From Malikia spinosa (GTDB lineage Bacteria; Pseudomonadota; Gammaproteobacteria; Burkholderiales; Burkholderiaceae_C): a stretch of 64,000 nucleotides of DNA. Below the pieces are notes generated by a model, which saw only the letters and a list, made by a program, of their open reading frames with translations, was not told where the DNA came from and made no database searches. A program made the position numbers and the translations under genes. The stretch is from the NCBI RefSeq assembly GCF_002980625.1, contig NZ_PVLR01000036.1, forward strand, positions 1-64,000, read 5' to 3'. Of this stretch, positions 26,873 through 37,866 are shown piece by piece (position 1 is the first letter of the stretch; the number at the start of each line of letters is the position of its first letter).

Positions 26873-27008
26873 TGCGTGGGTTTGGGTTGGCGCATCAATT
26901 GTAGGGGGCGCGTGCGGCCTTGCCCGGCTGGCGGTGTAAGAGCCTCGTCAGAGAGGCCGCGCACATTCATGTCGATAGCCATCATCGAGCAATTACAGAG
27001 GAGACCCC

Positions 27009-29003
<1,995 letters not shown>

Positions 29004-29024
29004 GTCCGCCTTTGACTCAGTCAG

Positions 29025-29054
29025 CAGCCCGCCCCTTGGCGGGCTGTTTTTTTT
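29025..29054 (+). terminator. Rho-independent terminator after acs
   Basis: CAGCCCGCC pairs exactly with GGCGGGCTG around CCTT, followed by eight T residues. Confidence 0.94.
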
Positions 29055-29114
29055 GGCGCGGCGGGGCTACCATGCAAGACCATGACAAGCCGCGTTCGCG
29101 GCAGGGAGTTTGCG

Positions 29115-29357
29115 ATGTATCTGTTGCTGCTGGGGCTGGGGCTGGCGCTGCTCAAGTACCTGCAAATCGAGCCGGTCGCAGCCTGGGACTGGTGGTGGGT
29201 GCTGTCGCCCTTCGGGGCGGCCGTGCTCTGGTGGTGGTGGGCTGACCATTTCGGCTACACCAAGCGCCAGGCCAGCGTGAAGATGGACGAGCGCCGGCGC
29301 CGGCGCCTGGACGAGGGCCGCCGACGCCTGGGCTTGCCGCCGCTGGACCGGCGCTGA
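29115..29357 (+). CDS. Small Trp-rich membrane protein (TIGR04438-like)
   Basis: An 80-residue protein with a hydrophobic N-terminal segment ([16 protein letters not shown]), then a tryptophan-rich stretch ([20 protein letters not shown]) and a basic C-terminal tail ([14 protein letters not shown]). This is the pattern of the small Trp-rich family of Burkholderiales; its function is unknown. The ATG at 29115 follows AGGGAG by 7 bases. An earlier ATG at 29082 would only add a basic leader. It lies upstream of lgt in the same direction. Confidence 0.8.
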   Translation: MYLLLLGLGLALLKYLQIEPVAAWDWWWVLSPFGAAVLWWWWADHFGYTKRQASVKMDERRRRRLDEGRRRLGLPPLDRR

Positions 29358-29415
29358 CGGGGGTTGGGGCGCTGACCAGGCCGGACCGGGCCTGCCGCGC
29401 TGGCACAATGGCCCC

Positions 29416-30225
29416 ATGTTGATCCATCCGCAAATCGATCCGGTGGCCCTGCGCCTGGGGCCCTTGTCCGTCCACTGGTATGGACTGACCTATCTGGCAG
29501 CCTTCCTGATGTTCGTCTGGCTGGGCCGGCGGCGCCTGCGTCATCCGTCCTTTGCGCCGATCGAAGGGCGGGGCGCCTGGAGCGCGCGCGATGTCGAGGA
29601 CATCCTGTTCCTGGGTGTGCTGGGCGTCGTGCTCGGCGGCCGGATCGGCTATGTGCTGTTCTACAAGCCGCTCGAGTACCTGGCCCATCCGCTCAAGGTG
29701 TTCGCGGTCTGGGAGGGTGGCATGAGCTTTCACGGCGGCATGCTCGGCGTGCTGCTGGCAATGGTCTGGTTCGCGCATTCGCGCCACAAGCCCTGGCTGC
29801 AGGTGATGGACTTCATCGCGCCTTGCGTGCCGACCGGACTTGCGGCCGGGCGCATTGGCAACTTCATCAATGGCGAGCTCTGGGGCCGGGTCGCCGATCC
29901 CGCGTTGCCCTGGGCCATGCTGTTCCGTGGCGCTGGCGACCTGCCGCGTCACCCGTCGCAGCTCTACCAGTTCGCGCTCGAAGGCCTGCTGCTGTTCGTC
30001 CTGCTCTGGCTCTACGCACGCCGGCCACGGCGTCGCGGCGAGGTTTCGGCCGCCTTCCTGGCCGGCTACGGCCTGATGCGCTTCATTGCCGAATATTTCC
30101 GCGAGCCCGATGCCCACCTCGGCCTGCTGCAGATGGGATTGAGCATGGGCCAGTGGCTGTCGCTACCGATGATCCTGGCCGGTTTCCTGCTCTGGCTGTG
30201 GGCGCGGCGCCAGCCTGCGGCCTGA
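29416..30225 (+). CDS. lgt: Prolipoprotein diacylglyceryl transferase
   Basis: Inner-membrane enzyme that transfers diacylglycerol from phosphatidylglycerol to the lipobox cysteine of prolipoproteins. The 269-residue protein has about seven membrane segments. The catalytic signature [14 protein letters not shown] (about residues 143-156) and the essential HGGMLG motif (about 104-109) are present. CACAAT 7 bases before the start codon resembles other -10 elements in this window, although that would leave almost no leader. Lipoprotein substrates in the window include the Sco protein. Confidence 0.95.
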   Translation: MLIHPQIDPVALRLGPLSVHWYGLTYLAAFLMFVWLGRRRLRHPSFAPIEGRGAWSARDVEDILFLGVLGVVLGGRIGYVLFYKPLEYLAHPLKVFAVWEGGMSFHGGMLGVLLAMVWFAHSRHKPWLQVMDFIAPCVPTGLAAGRIGNFINGELWGRVADPALPWAMLFRGAGDLPRHPSQLYQFALEGLLLFVLLWLYARRPRRRGEVSAAFLAGYGLMRFIAEYFREPDAHLGLLQMGLSMGQWLSLPMILAGFLLWLWARRQPAA

Positions 30226-30283
30226 TTGGCCTGACCCGCCGGCACATGACCGGGCCAGGCCCGGGTCCGGCTTGGCCTGGTCC

Positions 30284-30727
30284 CTAGCGCAGCACCAGCA
30301 CCGGAATATGCGAGTGGGTCAGCACCTGCTGCGTCTCGCTGCCCAGCAGCAGGCGCTTGATGCCCTTGCGGCCGTGCGAGGCCATCACGATCAGGTCGCA
30401 TTTGTTGCGCTTGGCCGTGGTGATGATGGCTTCTGACACCAGATCGGACTTGGCGGTCGCGGCCTTGACCTTGATCTGGCGCTTCTGGCCCTCGGACTTG
30501 ATCGCGTTGACCACCAGCAAGGCCTCGTCCTGCCACTGCTGCTCTATGCGCTTGATCTCCTCGGCATCCACGCCGACGCCACCCTCGAAATAGGTCTGCG
30601 GGTAGAGCGGCACCACCTTGAGTGCGACCACCTCGGCGCCCGTGAGGTCAGCCAGGTTCAAGGCGTGCTCGACGGCTGCCTCGGACAGTTTGGAGCCATC
30701 GGTGGCCACCAATATGCGCTTGTACAT
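30284..30727 (-). CDS. Universal stress protein
   Basis: A 147-residue single-domain UspA protein. The N-terminal strand YKRILVATDGSKLSEAAV and the ATP-binding signature ASHGRKGIKRLLLGSETQQV (G-x2-G-x9-GS pattern) are intact, so it probably binds ATP. Start MYKRILVATDGS at 30727 is the family start. It diverges from ccoI; an FNR-type box lies between them (30805-30818), suggesting induction at low oxygen. A second, different Usp gene at 55694 also has an FNR-type box upstream. Confidence 0.9.
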   Translation of the reverse strand: MYKRILVATDGSKLSEAAVEHALNLADLTGAEVVALKVVPLYPQTYFEGGVGVDAEEIKRIEQQWQDEALLVVNAIKSEGQKRQIKVKAATAKSDLVSEAIITTAKRNKCDLIVMASHGRKGIKRLLLGSETQQVLTHSHIPVLVLR

Positions 30728-30804
30728 TAAACCCCCTATTGCGTGAACGATGGTGATATGGCTGCAGTTTATGCCCGCCGACCGCCTGCTGCGCACAGAC
30801 AGGC

Positions 30805-30818
30805 TTGACCCAGGTCAG
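30805..30818. promoter_or_regulatory. FNR-type box between uspA and ccoI
   Basis: TTGACCCAGGTCAG fits the FNR pattern TTGAY-N4-RTCAA with one mismatch at the last base. It is centred 41 bases upstream of the ccoI ATG, and a good -10 element (GATAAT, 30839-30844) sits 30 bases from its centre, close to a class II FNR promoter layout for ccoI. Confidence 0.7.
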
Positions 30819-30852
30819 GCAGCGTCAGAATACCCTGAGATAATGTGCGACT

Positions 30853-33204
30853 ATGGCAGATATCCAGGCTTTTGGCAGCAATCCAGCGCCCGTCGAGGGC
30901 GTGGGTGGATGGCTGTTGGGCCAGCATCGGGGACCGCTGACGGTCACCGATGATTTCAGCGTGCTCGACGACCCGGTCGAGCAGCAGGACTTCACCCAGG
31001 ACTGCGAGGTCCAGGGGCGGCCGGCCTGCGAATCGGTGCTGCTGGTGCAGGGCATGTATTGCGCGGCCTGCTCCGATGCGGTCGAGTCGGCGATAGCCGG
31101 CAAGCCTGGCGTGCTGTCGGCACAGGTCCATGCGGCGACGCGGCGCCTGATCGTGCGCTGGGACCCGGCGCTGGTCCGGATTTCCGACCTGGCGCGCGCG
31201 GTCGGCGATGCCGGCTACCGGCTGCTGCCGCTGCAGCAGGCGCTCAGCGTCAGCGAGCGCCAGGCCGAGACGCGCAAGGCGCTCTGGCGCCTGTTCGTCG
31301 CGGGCTTTTGCATGATGCAGGTCATGATGTACACGACGCCGATGTATGTCACCGAGCCCGGCGATATCGCGCCCGACCTGCTGCATCTGTTGCGCTGGGC
31401 CTGCTGGATCCTGAGCGTGCCGGTGCTGCTGTTTGCCAGCGGCCCCTTCTTTGGCAATGCCTGGCGCGACCTCCGGCGTGGTCGCGTCGGCATGGATACC
31501 CCGGTCTCGATCGGCATCCTGGTGACCTTCATCGCCAGCAGCGGCGCCACCTTCGACCCGACCGGTCCTTGGGGCAGCGAGATCTGGTACGACTCGCTGA
31601 CCATGTTCGTCTTCTTCCTGCTCGGCGGGCGCTACCTCGAACTCAAGGCGCGCGACCGCACCGCCGGTGCCCTCGATGCGCTGATCAACCGCCTGCCCGA
31701 GCGCTGCGAGCGCCAGCAGGCCGATGGCGCTTTCGAGTCGATCTCGCTCAAGCGGCTGCAGCCGGGCGATGTGGTGCGGGTGCAGGCCGGCCAGGCCTTC
31801 CCGGGCGACGGCCTGCTGCTGAGCGCCGGTGCCACGGTCGACGAGGCCTTGCTGACTGGAGAATCCCATCCCGTCACGCGTCGCCAGGGCGAGGCGCTGG
31901 TGGCGGGCAGCTACAACCTCGCGGGCGCCGCGCTGATGCGCATCGAGCGCCTGGGCCGCGACACCCGCTTTGCCCAGATCGTCCAGCTGATGGAGCGTGC
32001 CTCGACCGAGAAGCCGCGCCTGGCCCAGCTCGCCGACCGGATCGCCGCGCCTTTCCTGTTCGCCGTGCTGCTGGCGGCGGCCCTGTCGGGCTGGTGGTGG
32101 TGGCAGATCGATCCGGACCAGGCGATCGCGGTCGCGGTCGCGGTGCTGATCGTGACCTGTCCCTGCGCCTTGTCGCTGGCGACTCCGGTCGCCATGCTGG
32201 CGGCCGCTGGCGCGCTTGCCAAGCGCGGCGTGCTGGTGCGGCGGCTGCAGGCCTTCGAGGTGCTCGCCGGCATCGACACCGTCGTCTTTGACAAGACCGG
32301 CACGCTGACGCGCGACCGGCTGGTGCTGAGCCAGGTCCTGGTTCGCTCCGGCCTGGCGCCGGCACAGGCGCTGCAACAGGCGGCGCCCTTGGCCAGCGCT
32401 TCGCTGCATCCGGTCTCGCGTGCCATCGCGCGTGCCGCCCAGGAGCAGGGCCTGGCGCTGTCGGCCTTCAGCGAAGTGCAGGAACTGCCGGGCCTGGGCT
32501 TGCAGGCGGGGCAGGGCGACAGCCTGCTCAAGCTCGGGTCGGCCGGCTTCTGCGGTCTTGACGAAGCCGGTCTGCTCGGCGCAGGCCAGTCGGTCGAGGG
32601 TCAGCCCTGCAGCTATCTGGTCGATGCCAGTGGCTGGCTTGCCACCTTCGTGCTCGACGAGGGCGTGCGCGAGGAGGCCGCCGCCGTGGTGGCACAGCTG
32701 CATGCGCTCGGGCTCGAGACCCGACTGCTCTCGGGCGACCAGTCGCAGGCGGCCGAGCGCGTGGCGCGCCAGCTCGGCATCACCCAGGTGGTCGCGCAGG
32801 CCAGTCCCGAGCGCAAGCTCGCCGAGGTGCTTGCGCTGCAACAGCAGGGCCATCGCCTGGCCATGGTCGGCGACGGTCTCAACGACGGTCCGGTGCTGGC
32901 GCGGGCCGACAGTTCCTTCGCGCTCGGCCATGGCGCACCGCTGGCGCAGGCGCAATCCGATTTCGTGGTGCAAAGCGGCCAGCTCGACGAGCTGGTCGCG
33001 GCGATTGTGCTGGCGCGCAAGACCCTGGCGGTCGTGCGCCAGAACCTGTTGTGGGCTGCGGTCTACAACCTGGTGGCTGTTCCGCTGGCGCTGGCTGGCT
33101 GGATGCCGCCCTGGCTGGCCGGGCTGGGCATGGCGGCCAGCTCACTGTTGGTCATCGGCAATGCGCTGCGGCTGGCGCGTCCGCCACAATCCCGCCCTGT
33201 TTGA
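30853..33204 (+). CDS. ccoI: Copper-transporting P-type ATPase CcoI/FixI type
   Basis: Pumps copper across the inner membrane for assembly of the cbb3 oxidase. The 783-residue protein has an N-terminal heavy-metal domain (GMYCAACSDAVES, about residue 67), the translocation motif TCPCALSLA, the phosphorylation site FDKTGTLTRD and the hinge GDGLNDGPVL. Its place before ccoS and ccoN marks it as CcoI rather than CopA. The start is uncertain: the first 36 residues are unlike the family, and an in-frame GTG at 30961 would begin MLDDPVEQQDF, nearer to the usual start. The FNR-controlled -10 would place the transcript start almost on the ATG at 30853. Confidence 0.93.
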   Translation: MADIQAFGSNPAPVEGVGGWLLGQHRGPLTVTDDFSVLDDPVEQQDFTQDCEVQGRPACESVLLVQGMYCAACSDAVESAIAGKPGVLSAQVHAATRRLIVRWDPALVRISDLARAVGDAGYRLLPLQQALSVSERQAETRKALWRLFVAGFCMMQVMMYTTPMYVTEPGDIAPDLLHLLRWACWILSVPVLLFASGPFFGNAWRDLRRGRVGMDTPVSIGILVTFIASSGATFDPTGPWGSEIWYDSLTMFVFFLLGGRYLELKARDRTAGALDALINRLPERCERQQADGAFESISLKRLQPGDVVRVQAGQAFPGDGLLLSAGATVDEALLTGESHPVTRRQGEALVAGSYNLAGAALMRIERLGRDTRFAQIVQLMERASTEKPRLAQLADRIAAPFLFAVLLAAALSGWWWWQIDPDQAIAVAVAVLIVTCPCALSLATPVAMLAAAGALAKRGVLVRRLQAFEVLAGIDTVVFDKTGTLTRDRLVLSQVLVRSGLAPAQALQQAAPLASASLHPVSRAIARAAQEQGLALSAFSEVQELPGLGLQAGQGDSLLKLGSAGFCGLDEAGLLGAGQSVEGQPCSYLVDASGWLATFVLDEGVREEAAAVVAQLHALGLETRLLSGDQSQAAERVARQLGITQVVAQASPERKLAEVLALQQQGHRLAMVGDGLNDGPVLARADSSFALGHGAPLAQAQSDFVVQSGQLDELVAAIVLARKTLAVVRQNLLWAAVYNLVAVPLALAGWMPPWLAGLGMAASSLLVIGNALRLARPPQSRPV

Positions 33205-33218
33205 TGGAGAGGTCAACG

Positions 33219-33356
33219 ATGGAATCCATGTATCTGCTCATTCCCTTGTCGGTCCTGCTGGTGCTTGGCATCATGGGACTGTTCTGGTGGGCCTTGCAAG
33301 GCGGACAATTCGATAACGTGGAGCGTGAAGGCCAGCGCATTTTTCATGGGGATTGA
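33219..33356 (+). CDS. ccoS: cbb3-type cytochrome oxidase assembly protein CcoS
   Basis: A 45-residue membrane protein needed to mature the cbb3 oxidase cofactors. One membrane segment ([20 protein letters not shown]) is followed by the conserved [18 protein letters not shown] tail, in which FDDL/FDNV and the G(Q/P)xI end are family features. GGAGAGG lies 6 bases before the ATG at 33219; an ATG at 33204 overlaps the ccoI stop. It follows ccoI by 14 bases. Confidence 0.93.
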   Translation: MESMYLLIPLSVLLVLGIMGLFWWALQGGQFDNVEREGQRIFHGD

Positions 33357-33366
33357 CGCAGGTCAA
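33353..33366. promoter_or_regulatory. FNR-type box upstream of ccoN
   Basis: TTGACGCAGGTCAA has both TTGAC and GTCAA half-sites. It overlaps the ccoS stop codon and is centred 65 bases before the ccoN ATG. A class II layout would start transcription near 33401, with GAAACT at 33389-33394 as a possible -10. Confidence 0.8.
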
Positions 33367-33424
33367 TACCCATTTGGCTGTCAGGGTCGAAACTTCAAAG
33401 CAGTGTTTTAATAGGAGTGTTTGT

Positions 33425-34879
33425 ATGTCAGTGACAACAAGGGATTCCCTACCGGGAATCTACGACGACAAGGTCATCCGGCAGTTTGCCATCATGACCG
33501 TGATCTGGGGCGTGGTTGGCATGCTGGTCGGCGTGATCATCGCCTCCCAGCTCGCTTTCCCCGAGCTCAACCTCGGTCTGCCCTGGACTTCGTTCGGTCG
33601 CCTGCGCCCGCTGCATACCAATGCAGTGATCTTCGCCTTCGGCGGTTGCGGCCTGTTCGCCACCAGCTACTACGTGGTGCAGCGCACCTGCCAGACCCGT
33701 CTGTTTGCCGGCCCGCTGGCCACCTTCACCTTCTGGGGTTGGCAGCTGGTCATCCTGCTGGCAGTGATCTCGTTGCCGCTGGGCTACACCCAGGGCAAGG
33801 AATATGCCGAACTGATCTGGCCGATCGACGTGCTGATCACCCTGGTCTGGGTCGCCTATGCCATCGTGTTCTTCGGCACCGTCGGTACCCGCAAGGTGCG
33901 TCACATCTACGTGGCCAACTGGTTCTTCGGCGCCTTCATCATCGCCGTCGCGCTGCTGCACATCGTCAACAGCGCCGCGCTGCCGACCGGCCTGCTGCAC
34001 TCCTACTCGGCCTATGCCGGTGCTGCCGATGCGATGGTGCAGTGGTGGTACGGCCACAACGCGGTCGGCTTCTTCCTGACCGCCGCCTTCCTGGGCATGA
34101 TGTACTACTTCATCCCGAAGCAGGCTGAGCGTCCGGTCTACTCCTATCGCCTGTCGATCGTCCACTTCTGGGCGCTGATCTTCACCTACATGTGGGCGGG
34201 TCCGCACCACCTGCACTACACCGCGCTGCCGGACTGGACCCAGTCGGTCGGCATGATCTTCTCGCTGATCCTGCTGGCTCCGTCCTGGGGCGGCATGATC
34301 AACGGCATCATGACCCTGTCGGGCGCCTGGCACAAGCTGCGTGACGATCCGATCCTGCGTTTCCTGATCGTGTCGCTGTCCTTCTACGGCATGTCGACCT
34401 TCGAAGGCCCGATGATGGCGATCAAGACCGTCAACGCGCTGTCGCACTACACCGACTGGACCGTGGGCCACGTGCACTCGGGCGCCCTGGGCTGGGTTGG
34501 CCTGGTGACCATGGGTTCGCTCTACTACCTGATCCCACGCCTGTACGGCCAGAAGAAGATGTATTCGGTGCCCGCCATCGAACTGCACTTCTGGCTCGCT
34601 ACCGTCGGCATCGTGCTCTACATCGCCGCGCTGTGGATCTCGGGCGTGACCCAGGGTCTGATGTGGCGTGCCCTCAACGACGATGGCACCCTGACCTACA
34701 CCTTCGTGCAGTCGGTCAAGGCGTCCATTCCCTTCTACATCATCCGTCTGGTCGGCGGTCTGCTGTATCTGTCCGGCATGTGCCTGATGCTGTGGAACAC
34801 CGTGATGACCGCGCGTCAAGGCCTCAAGGTGGGCTCCTTGCCTGCAGTGCAAATCCCTGCCGTCGCTGCCCACGCCTGA
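33425..34879 (+). CDS. ccoN: Cytochrome c oxidase cbb3-type, subunit I
   Basis: Catalytic subunit of the high-affinity oxygen reductase, carrying haem b, haem b3 and CuB. The 484-residue protein has about 12 membrane segments. Haem and copper ligands are seen in [45 protein letters not shown] and [15 protein letters not shown] precedes the ATG at 33425 by 7 bases, and MSVTTRDS is a plausible start; upstream codons in frame overlap the FNR box. It is first in ccoNOQP. Confidence 0.98.
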   Translation: MSVTTRDSLPGIYDDKVIRQFAIMTVIWGVVGMLVGVIIASQLAFPELNLGLPWTSFGRLRPLHTNAVIFAFGGCGLFATSYYVVQRTCQTRLFAGPLATFTFWGWQLVILLAVISLPLGYTQGKEYAELIWPIDVLITLVWVAYAIVFFGTVGTRKVRHIYVANWFFGAFIIAVALLHIVNSAALPTGLLHSYSAYAGAADAMVQWWYGHNAVGFFLTAAFLGMMYYFIPKQAERPVYSYRLSIVHFWALIFTYMWAGPHHLHYTALPDWTQSVGMIFSLILLAPSWGGMINGIMTLSGAWHKLRDDPILRFLIVSLSFYGMSTFEGPMMAIKTVNALSHYTDWTVGHVHSGALGWVGLVTMGSLYYLIPRLYGQKKMYSVPAIELHFWLATVGIVLYIAALWISGVTQGLMWRALNDDGTLTYTFVQSVKASIPFYIIRLVGGLLYLSGMCLMLWNTVMTARQGLKVGSLPAVQIPAVAAHA

Positions 34880-34892
34880 GGAGTAAAGATAA

Positions 34893-35516
34893 ATGGCTAA
34901 CCACAACGCACCCGTCAAGGGTCACGAGCGGATCGAGACCAGCAACTTCCTGATGATCGTCCTGGTCACGCTGGTGCTGTCGGTCGGCGGTCTGCTCGAG
35001 ATCGTCCCGCTGTTCTTCCAGAAGTCGACTACCCAGCCGGTCGAGGGCCTCAAGCCCTATACCTCGCTGCAACTGGCCGGTCGTGATGTCTACATCCGTG
35101 AGGGCTGCTACAACTGCCACTCGCAGATGATTCGTCCCTTCCAGGCCGAGACGCTGCGCTACGGTCCTTATTCGCGCGCTGGCGAGTCGGTCTATGACCG
35201 TCCCTTCCAGTGGGGTTCCAAGCGCACCGGTCCCGATCTGGCCCGCGTGGGCGGCCGCTATTCCGACGAGTGGCACCGCATCCACCTGATCAACCCGCGT
35301 GACGTGGTGCCTGAGTCCATCATGCCGGCTTATCCCTGGTTGGAAAAGGATCTGGTCGACGCCTCTGTCATGCCAGGCCGCTTGGCTGCGATGAAGACGC
35401 TGGGCGTGCCCTATAGCGACGAGGAAGTCGCCAAGGCTGCCGACGACGTCAAGGGCAAGACCGAGCTCGACGCCGTGATTGCCTATCTGCAGGTTCTCGG
35501 CACCGCCATCAAGTAA
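34893..35516 (+). CDS. ccoO: Cytochrome c oxidase cbb3-type, subunit II
   Basis: Membrane-anchored monohaem cytochrome c that passes electrons to CcoN. The 207-residue protein has one N-terminal membrane segment (about residues 18-42) and the haem site CYNCH at residues 72-76 in [15 protein letters not shown]. It starts 13 bases after ccoN with AGGAG upstream. Confidence 0.97.
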   Translation: MANHNAPVKGHERIETSNFLMIVLVTLVLSVGGLLEIVPLFFQKSTTQPVEGLKPYTSLQLAGRDVYIREGCYNCHSQMIRPFQAETLRYGPYSRAGESVYDRPFQWGSKRTGPDLARVGGRYSDEWHRIHLINPRDVVPESIMPAYPWLEKDLVDASVMPGRLAAMKTLGVPYSDEEVAKAADDVKGKTELDAVIAYLQVLGTAIK

Positions 35517-35531
35517 CAGAGGAGGGGCGAC

Positions 35532-35669
35532 ATGGACATCACCGATGTGCGCATAGGCGTGACACTGATCAGCTTCGTGGCATTCATTGCCATCATGGCC
35601 TGGGCCTGCTCCGGACGGAACAAGTCTGACTTCGATGAGGCGTCCGGTCTCCCCTTCCGAGACGAATAA
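35532..35669 (+). CDS. ccoQ: cbb3-type oxidase subunit IV CcoQ
   Basis: A 45-residue single-span protein that stabilises the CcoP-CcoNO association. It begins MDITDVRIGVTLISFVAFIA, has one membrane segment, then a short hydrophilic tail ending GLPFRDE, typical of the family. GGAGGGG lies 5 bases upstream of the ATG. The gene fills the gap between ccoO and ccoP. Confidence 0.93.
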   Translation: MDITDVRIGVTLISFVAFIAIMAWACSGRNKSDFDEASGLPFRDE

Positions 35670-35686
35670 CGAGAAAGAGAACCATC

Positions 35687-36586
35687 ATGAGCGACTTTGT
35701 AAACGGCTTCTGGGCATGGTATGTAACCGTCATTGTGGTGGCTTCCATTGCCTACTGCGTGTGGGTGCTGTGGAGCAACGGTAAGGTCAAGTTCAACCCC
35801 GGCAATACCACGGGTCATGTCTGGGACGGCGACCTGCAGGAAATGAACAACCCGCTGCCCAAGTGGTGGGTCGGCCTGTTCTGGATCACGATCGTGTTCG
35901 CGATCGGCTATGCCTTCCTGTATCCGACCCTGGGTACCAGTGGCGGCCAGCTCGGCTGGACCTCGGCCGGTCAGCACGCCAAGGAAGGCGAGAAGCTCAA
36001 GGCGCTGATCGCGCCGGTCTACGAGAAGTTCAAGGGCATGTCGGTCGAGGAACTGGCCAAGGACCCCAAGGCCCAGCTGATCGGTGACCGCCTGTACCAG
36101 AACTTCTGCTCCCAGTGCCATGGCGCCGACGCGCGTGGTGGCAAGAGCTTCCCGAACCTGACCGACAGCGACTGGCTGGGTGACGGCAGCGCCGCACATA
36201 TCAAGAACACGATCGCCAACGGCCGCATGGGCGTCATGCCTCCGATGGCCGCTGCCGTCGGTACCTCGGACGATGTGCGCAACGTGGCCGAATATGTGCT
36301 GAGCCTGTCGGGCAGCGCGAGCGACCCGGTCAAGGCTGCCCTTGGCAAGGAGAAGTTTGCGGCTTGCGCCGCCTGCCACGGCGCCGACGGCAAGGGCAAC
36401 CCGGCTGTGGGGGCTCCCAACCTGACCGACAATATCTGGCTGCATGGCTTTGGTGCCGACTTCATCGTGAAGATGATCAACGAAGGCAAGACCAACGTGA
36501 TGCCGGCCCAGCAGTCCAAGCTGACCGAAGACCAGCTGCATGTGCTGACCGGTTATGTCTGGGGCCTGTCGCACCCGTCCAAGTAA
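35687..36586 (+). CDS. ccoP: Cytochrome c oxidase cbb3-type, subunit III
   Basis: Dihaem cytochrome c subunit that receives electrons from the bc1 complex or soluble carriers. The 299-residue protein has an N-terminal double membrane hairpin (about residues 8-28 and 60-80, with WWVGLFWITIVFAIGYAF). Two haem sites follow, CSQCH at 141-145 and CAACH in ACAACHGADGKG in the second half. It ends the ccoNOQP unit. A large hairpin follows, but without a clean T-stretch. Confidence 0.97.
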   Translation: MSDFVNGFWAWYVTVIVVASIAYCVWVLWSNGKVKFNPGNTTGHVWDGDLQEMNNPLPKWWVGLFWITIVFAIGYAFLYPTLGTSGGQLGWTSAGQHAKEGEKLKALIAPVYEKFKGMSVEELAKDPKAQLIGDRLYQNFCSQCHGADARGGKSFPNLTDSDWLGDGSAAHIKNTIANGRMGVMPPMAAAVGTSDDVRNVAEYVLSLSGSASDPVKAALGKEKFAACAACHGADGKGNPAVGAPNLTDNIWLHGFGADFIVKMINEGKTNVMPAQQSKLTEDQLHVLTGYVWGLSHPSK

Positions 36587-36627
36587 TTCTTGAGCGGCAC
36601 GATCCGAGCCTGCGGGCTCGCTTGACA

Positions 36628-36658
36628 GCCCTGGATGACCGCTAGCGGTCTCCAGGGC
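36628..36658 (+). other. Long hairpin after ccoP
   Basis: GCCCTGGA pairs with TCCAGGGC, and an inner six-pair stem extends it to 14 pairs with one bulge and a two-base loop. The downstream sequence (CGTCTTCATTTAT) is only partly T-rich. It could be a leaky terminator or a 3' stabilising structure between ccoP and the FixH-like gene. A smaller hairpin (CGAGCC/GGCTCG) precedes it at 36605-36620. Confidence 0.55.
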
Positions 36659-36684
36659 GTCTTCATTTATCGAGATTGGCAAGC

Positions 36685-36951
36685 ATGGAACACAAGAACT
36701 CAAAGGGCCAGGTCTGGTATCGGGAGCCCATGATGTGGCTGGTGGTGGGCGGCCCGCTGCTGGTCGTTTGCGCTTCGATCACCACGTACATGATTGCCGC
36801 CCATCAGCCCGATCCGGTGCTGGAGCGCGACAGCTCGACCGAGTCGCAGCGCGTCGGTCAGCCGCTCACGCCCGAGCAGCGCGACAGCCTGGAGCCCGCG
36901 ATGAAGGCGCGCAACCATGTCGCTTCGCCGCTGGTCGTGACCGACAAGTGA
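36685..36951 (+). CDS. Short FixH/CcoH-like membrane protein
   Basis: An 88-residue protein with one membrane segment (about residues 17-39, MMWLVVGGPLLVVCASITTYM). The stretch WYREPMMWLVVGGPLL followed by MIAAHQPDPVLERD matches the N-terminus of FixH/CcoH, a cbb3 assembly factor. Typical FixH is about twice as long, with a periplasmic beta-domain that is missing here. It is therefore a shortened or minimal form. It lies between ccoP and fnr, convergent with fnr and 12 bases from its end. The ATG at 36685 is preceded by a weak ribosome site. Confidence 0.72.
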   Translation: MEHKNSKGQVWYREPMMWLVVGGPLLVVCASITTYMIAAHQPDPVLERDSSTESQRVGQPLTPEQRDSLEPAMKARNHVASPLVVTDK

Positions 36952-36963
36952 GGAGCCGGTAGC

Positions 36964-37695
36964 TCAGCTACCCGATGGCGGGTTGACCAGCCGGCGCAGC
37001 GCCTCGGTGTCCTTGATCTGGACATGGCGCTGCTTGACCTCGATGATGCCTTCCTCGACGAACTTCGAGAAAGTCCGGCTGACGGTCTCGAGCTTCATGC
37101 CCAGGTAGCTGCCGATCTCCTCGCGCGTCATGCGCAGCACCAATTCGGACTGCGAGAAGCCGCGTGAATGCAGGCGCTGCACCAGGTTGAGCAGGAAGGC
37201 CGCCAGCCTTTCCTCGGCCCGCATGCTGCCCAGCAGCAGCATGACGCCATGGTCGCGCACGATCTCGCGGCTCATGATCTTGTGTACATGGTGCTGCAGC
37301 GCGCTGAATTCGCGCGACAGCGATTCGATCCGGTCGAACGGCATCACGCAGACCTCGGCATCTTCCAGCGCCACCGCATCGCAGCTGTGATGGTCGTTGA
37401 CGATGCCATCCATGCCGAGGATCTCGCCCGTCATCTGGAAACCCGTGACCTGGTCGCGTCCATCCACCGATGTGACTCGGGTCTTGAAGAAGCCCGAGCG
37501 CACGGCATAGAGCGAGGAGAAGCGGTCGCCGTTGTTGAACAGCGCGCTGCCGCGCTTGACGCGCTTGCGCGTGCTGATCACGCTATCGAGCCGGCTCATC
37601 TCGTCCGGGCTCAAGCCCACAGGCATGCAGAGCTCGCGCAGGTTGCAACTGGAACAGGCCACTTTGATGCTGTGTATATCCATAATGATGTTCAA
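36964..37695 (-). CDS. fnr: FNR oxygen-sensing transcriptional regulator
   Basis: Master regulator of the switch to low oxygen. The 243-residue CRP/FNR-family protein has four cysteines for an oxygen-labile [4Fe-4S] cluster (residues 14, 17, 23 and 105, with the CSSCNLRELC spacing of E. coli FNR). A cyclic-nucleotide-like beta-roll and dimer helix lead to the helix-turn-helix EEIGSYLGMKLETVSRTFSKF, which has the E-x2-SR recognition residues that read TTGAT-type half-sites. The start could be M1 or M5. It is divergent from hemN. FNR-type boxes upstream of the oxidase, hemN and two usp genes are its probable targets. Confidence 0.96.
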   Translation of the reverse strand: MNIIMDIHSIKVACSSCNLRELCMPVGLSPDEMSRLDSVISTRKRVKRGSALFNNGDRFSSLYAVRSGFFKTRVTSVDGRDQVTGFQMTGEILGMDGIVNDHHSCDAVALEDAEVCVMPFDRIESLSREFSALQHHVHKIMSREIVRDHGVMLLLGSMRAEERLAAFLLNLVQRLHSRGFSQSELVLRMTREEIGSYLGMKLETVSRTFSKFVEEGIIEVKQRHVQIKDTEALRRLVNPPSGS

Positions 37696-37798
37696 TCAAT
37701 CAGGCATTCTAGCGGGCAGGCTCATGGGCGCCTGAGACGGTCGTCCCTGGCTGCTCGTCATGGATTGGACTTTTTTTGCAATCGGCATAAATTCTTGT

Positions 37799-37812
37799 TT
37801 GACCCAGGTCAA
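37799..37812. promoter_or_regulatory. FNR-type box upstream of hemN
   Basis: TTGACCCAGGTCAA has complete TTGAC and GTCAA half-sites. Its centre is 62 bases before the hemN GTG. CACAGT at 37835-37840 is in the right place for a -10 element if FNR acts as a class II activator, giving a start near 37847. Confidence 0.82.
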
Positions 37813-37866
37813 GGGCAGTTTTGGCAATATGCGGCACAGTCGCTTCCAACCTTGGAGAACCAGCCC

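Noticed and set aside
30769-32973. Long open frame antisense to ccoI
   Set aside because: The copper ATPase has all its motifs on the plus strand; the antisense translation has only biased composition.
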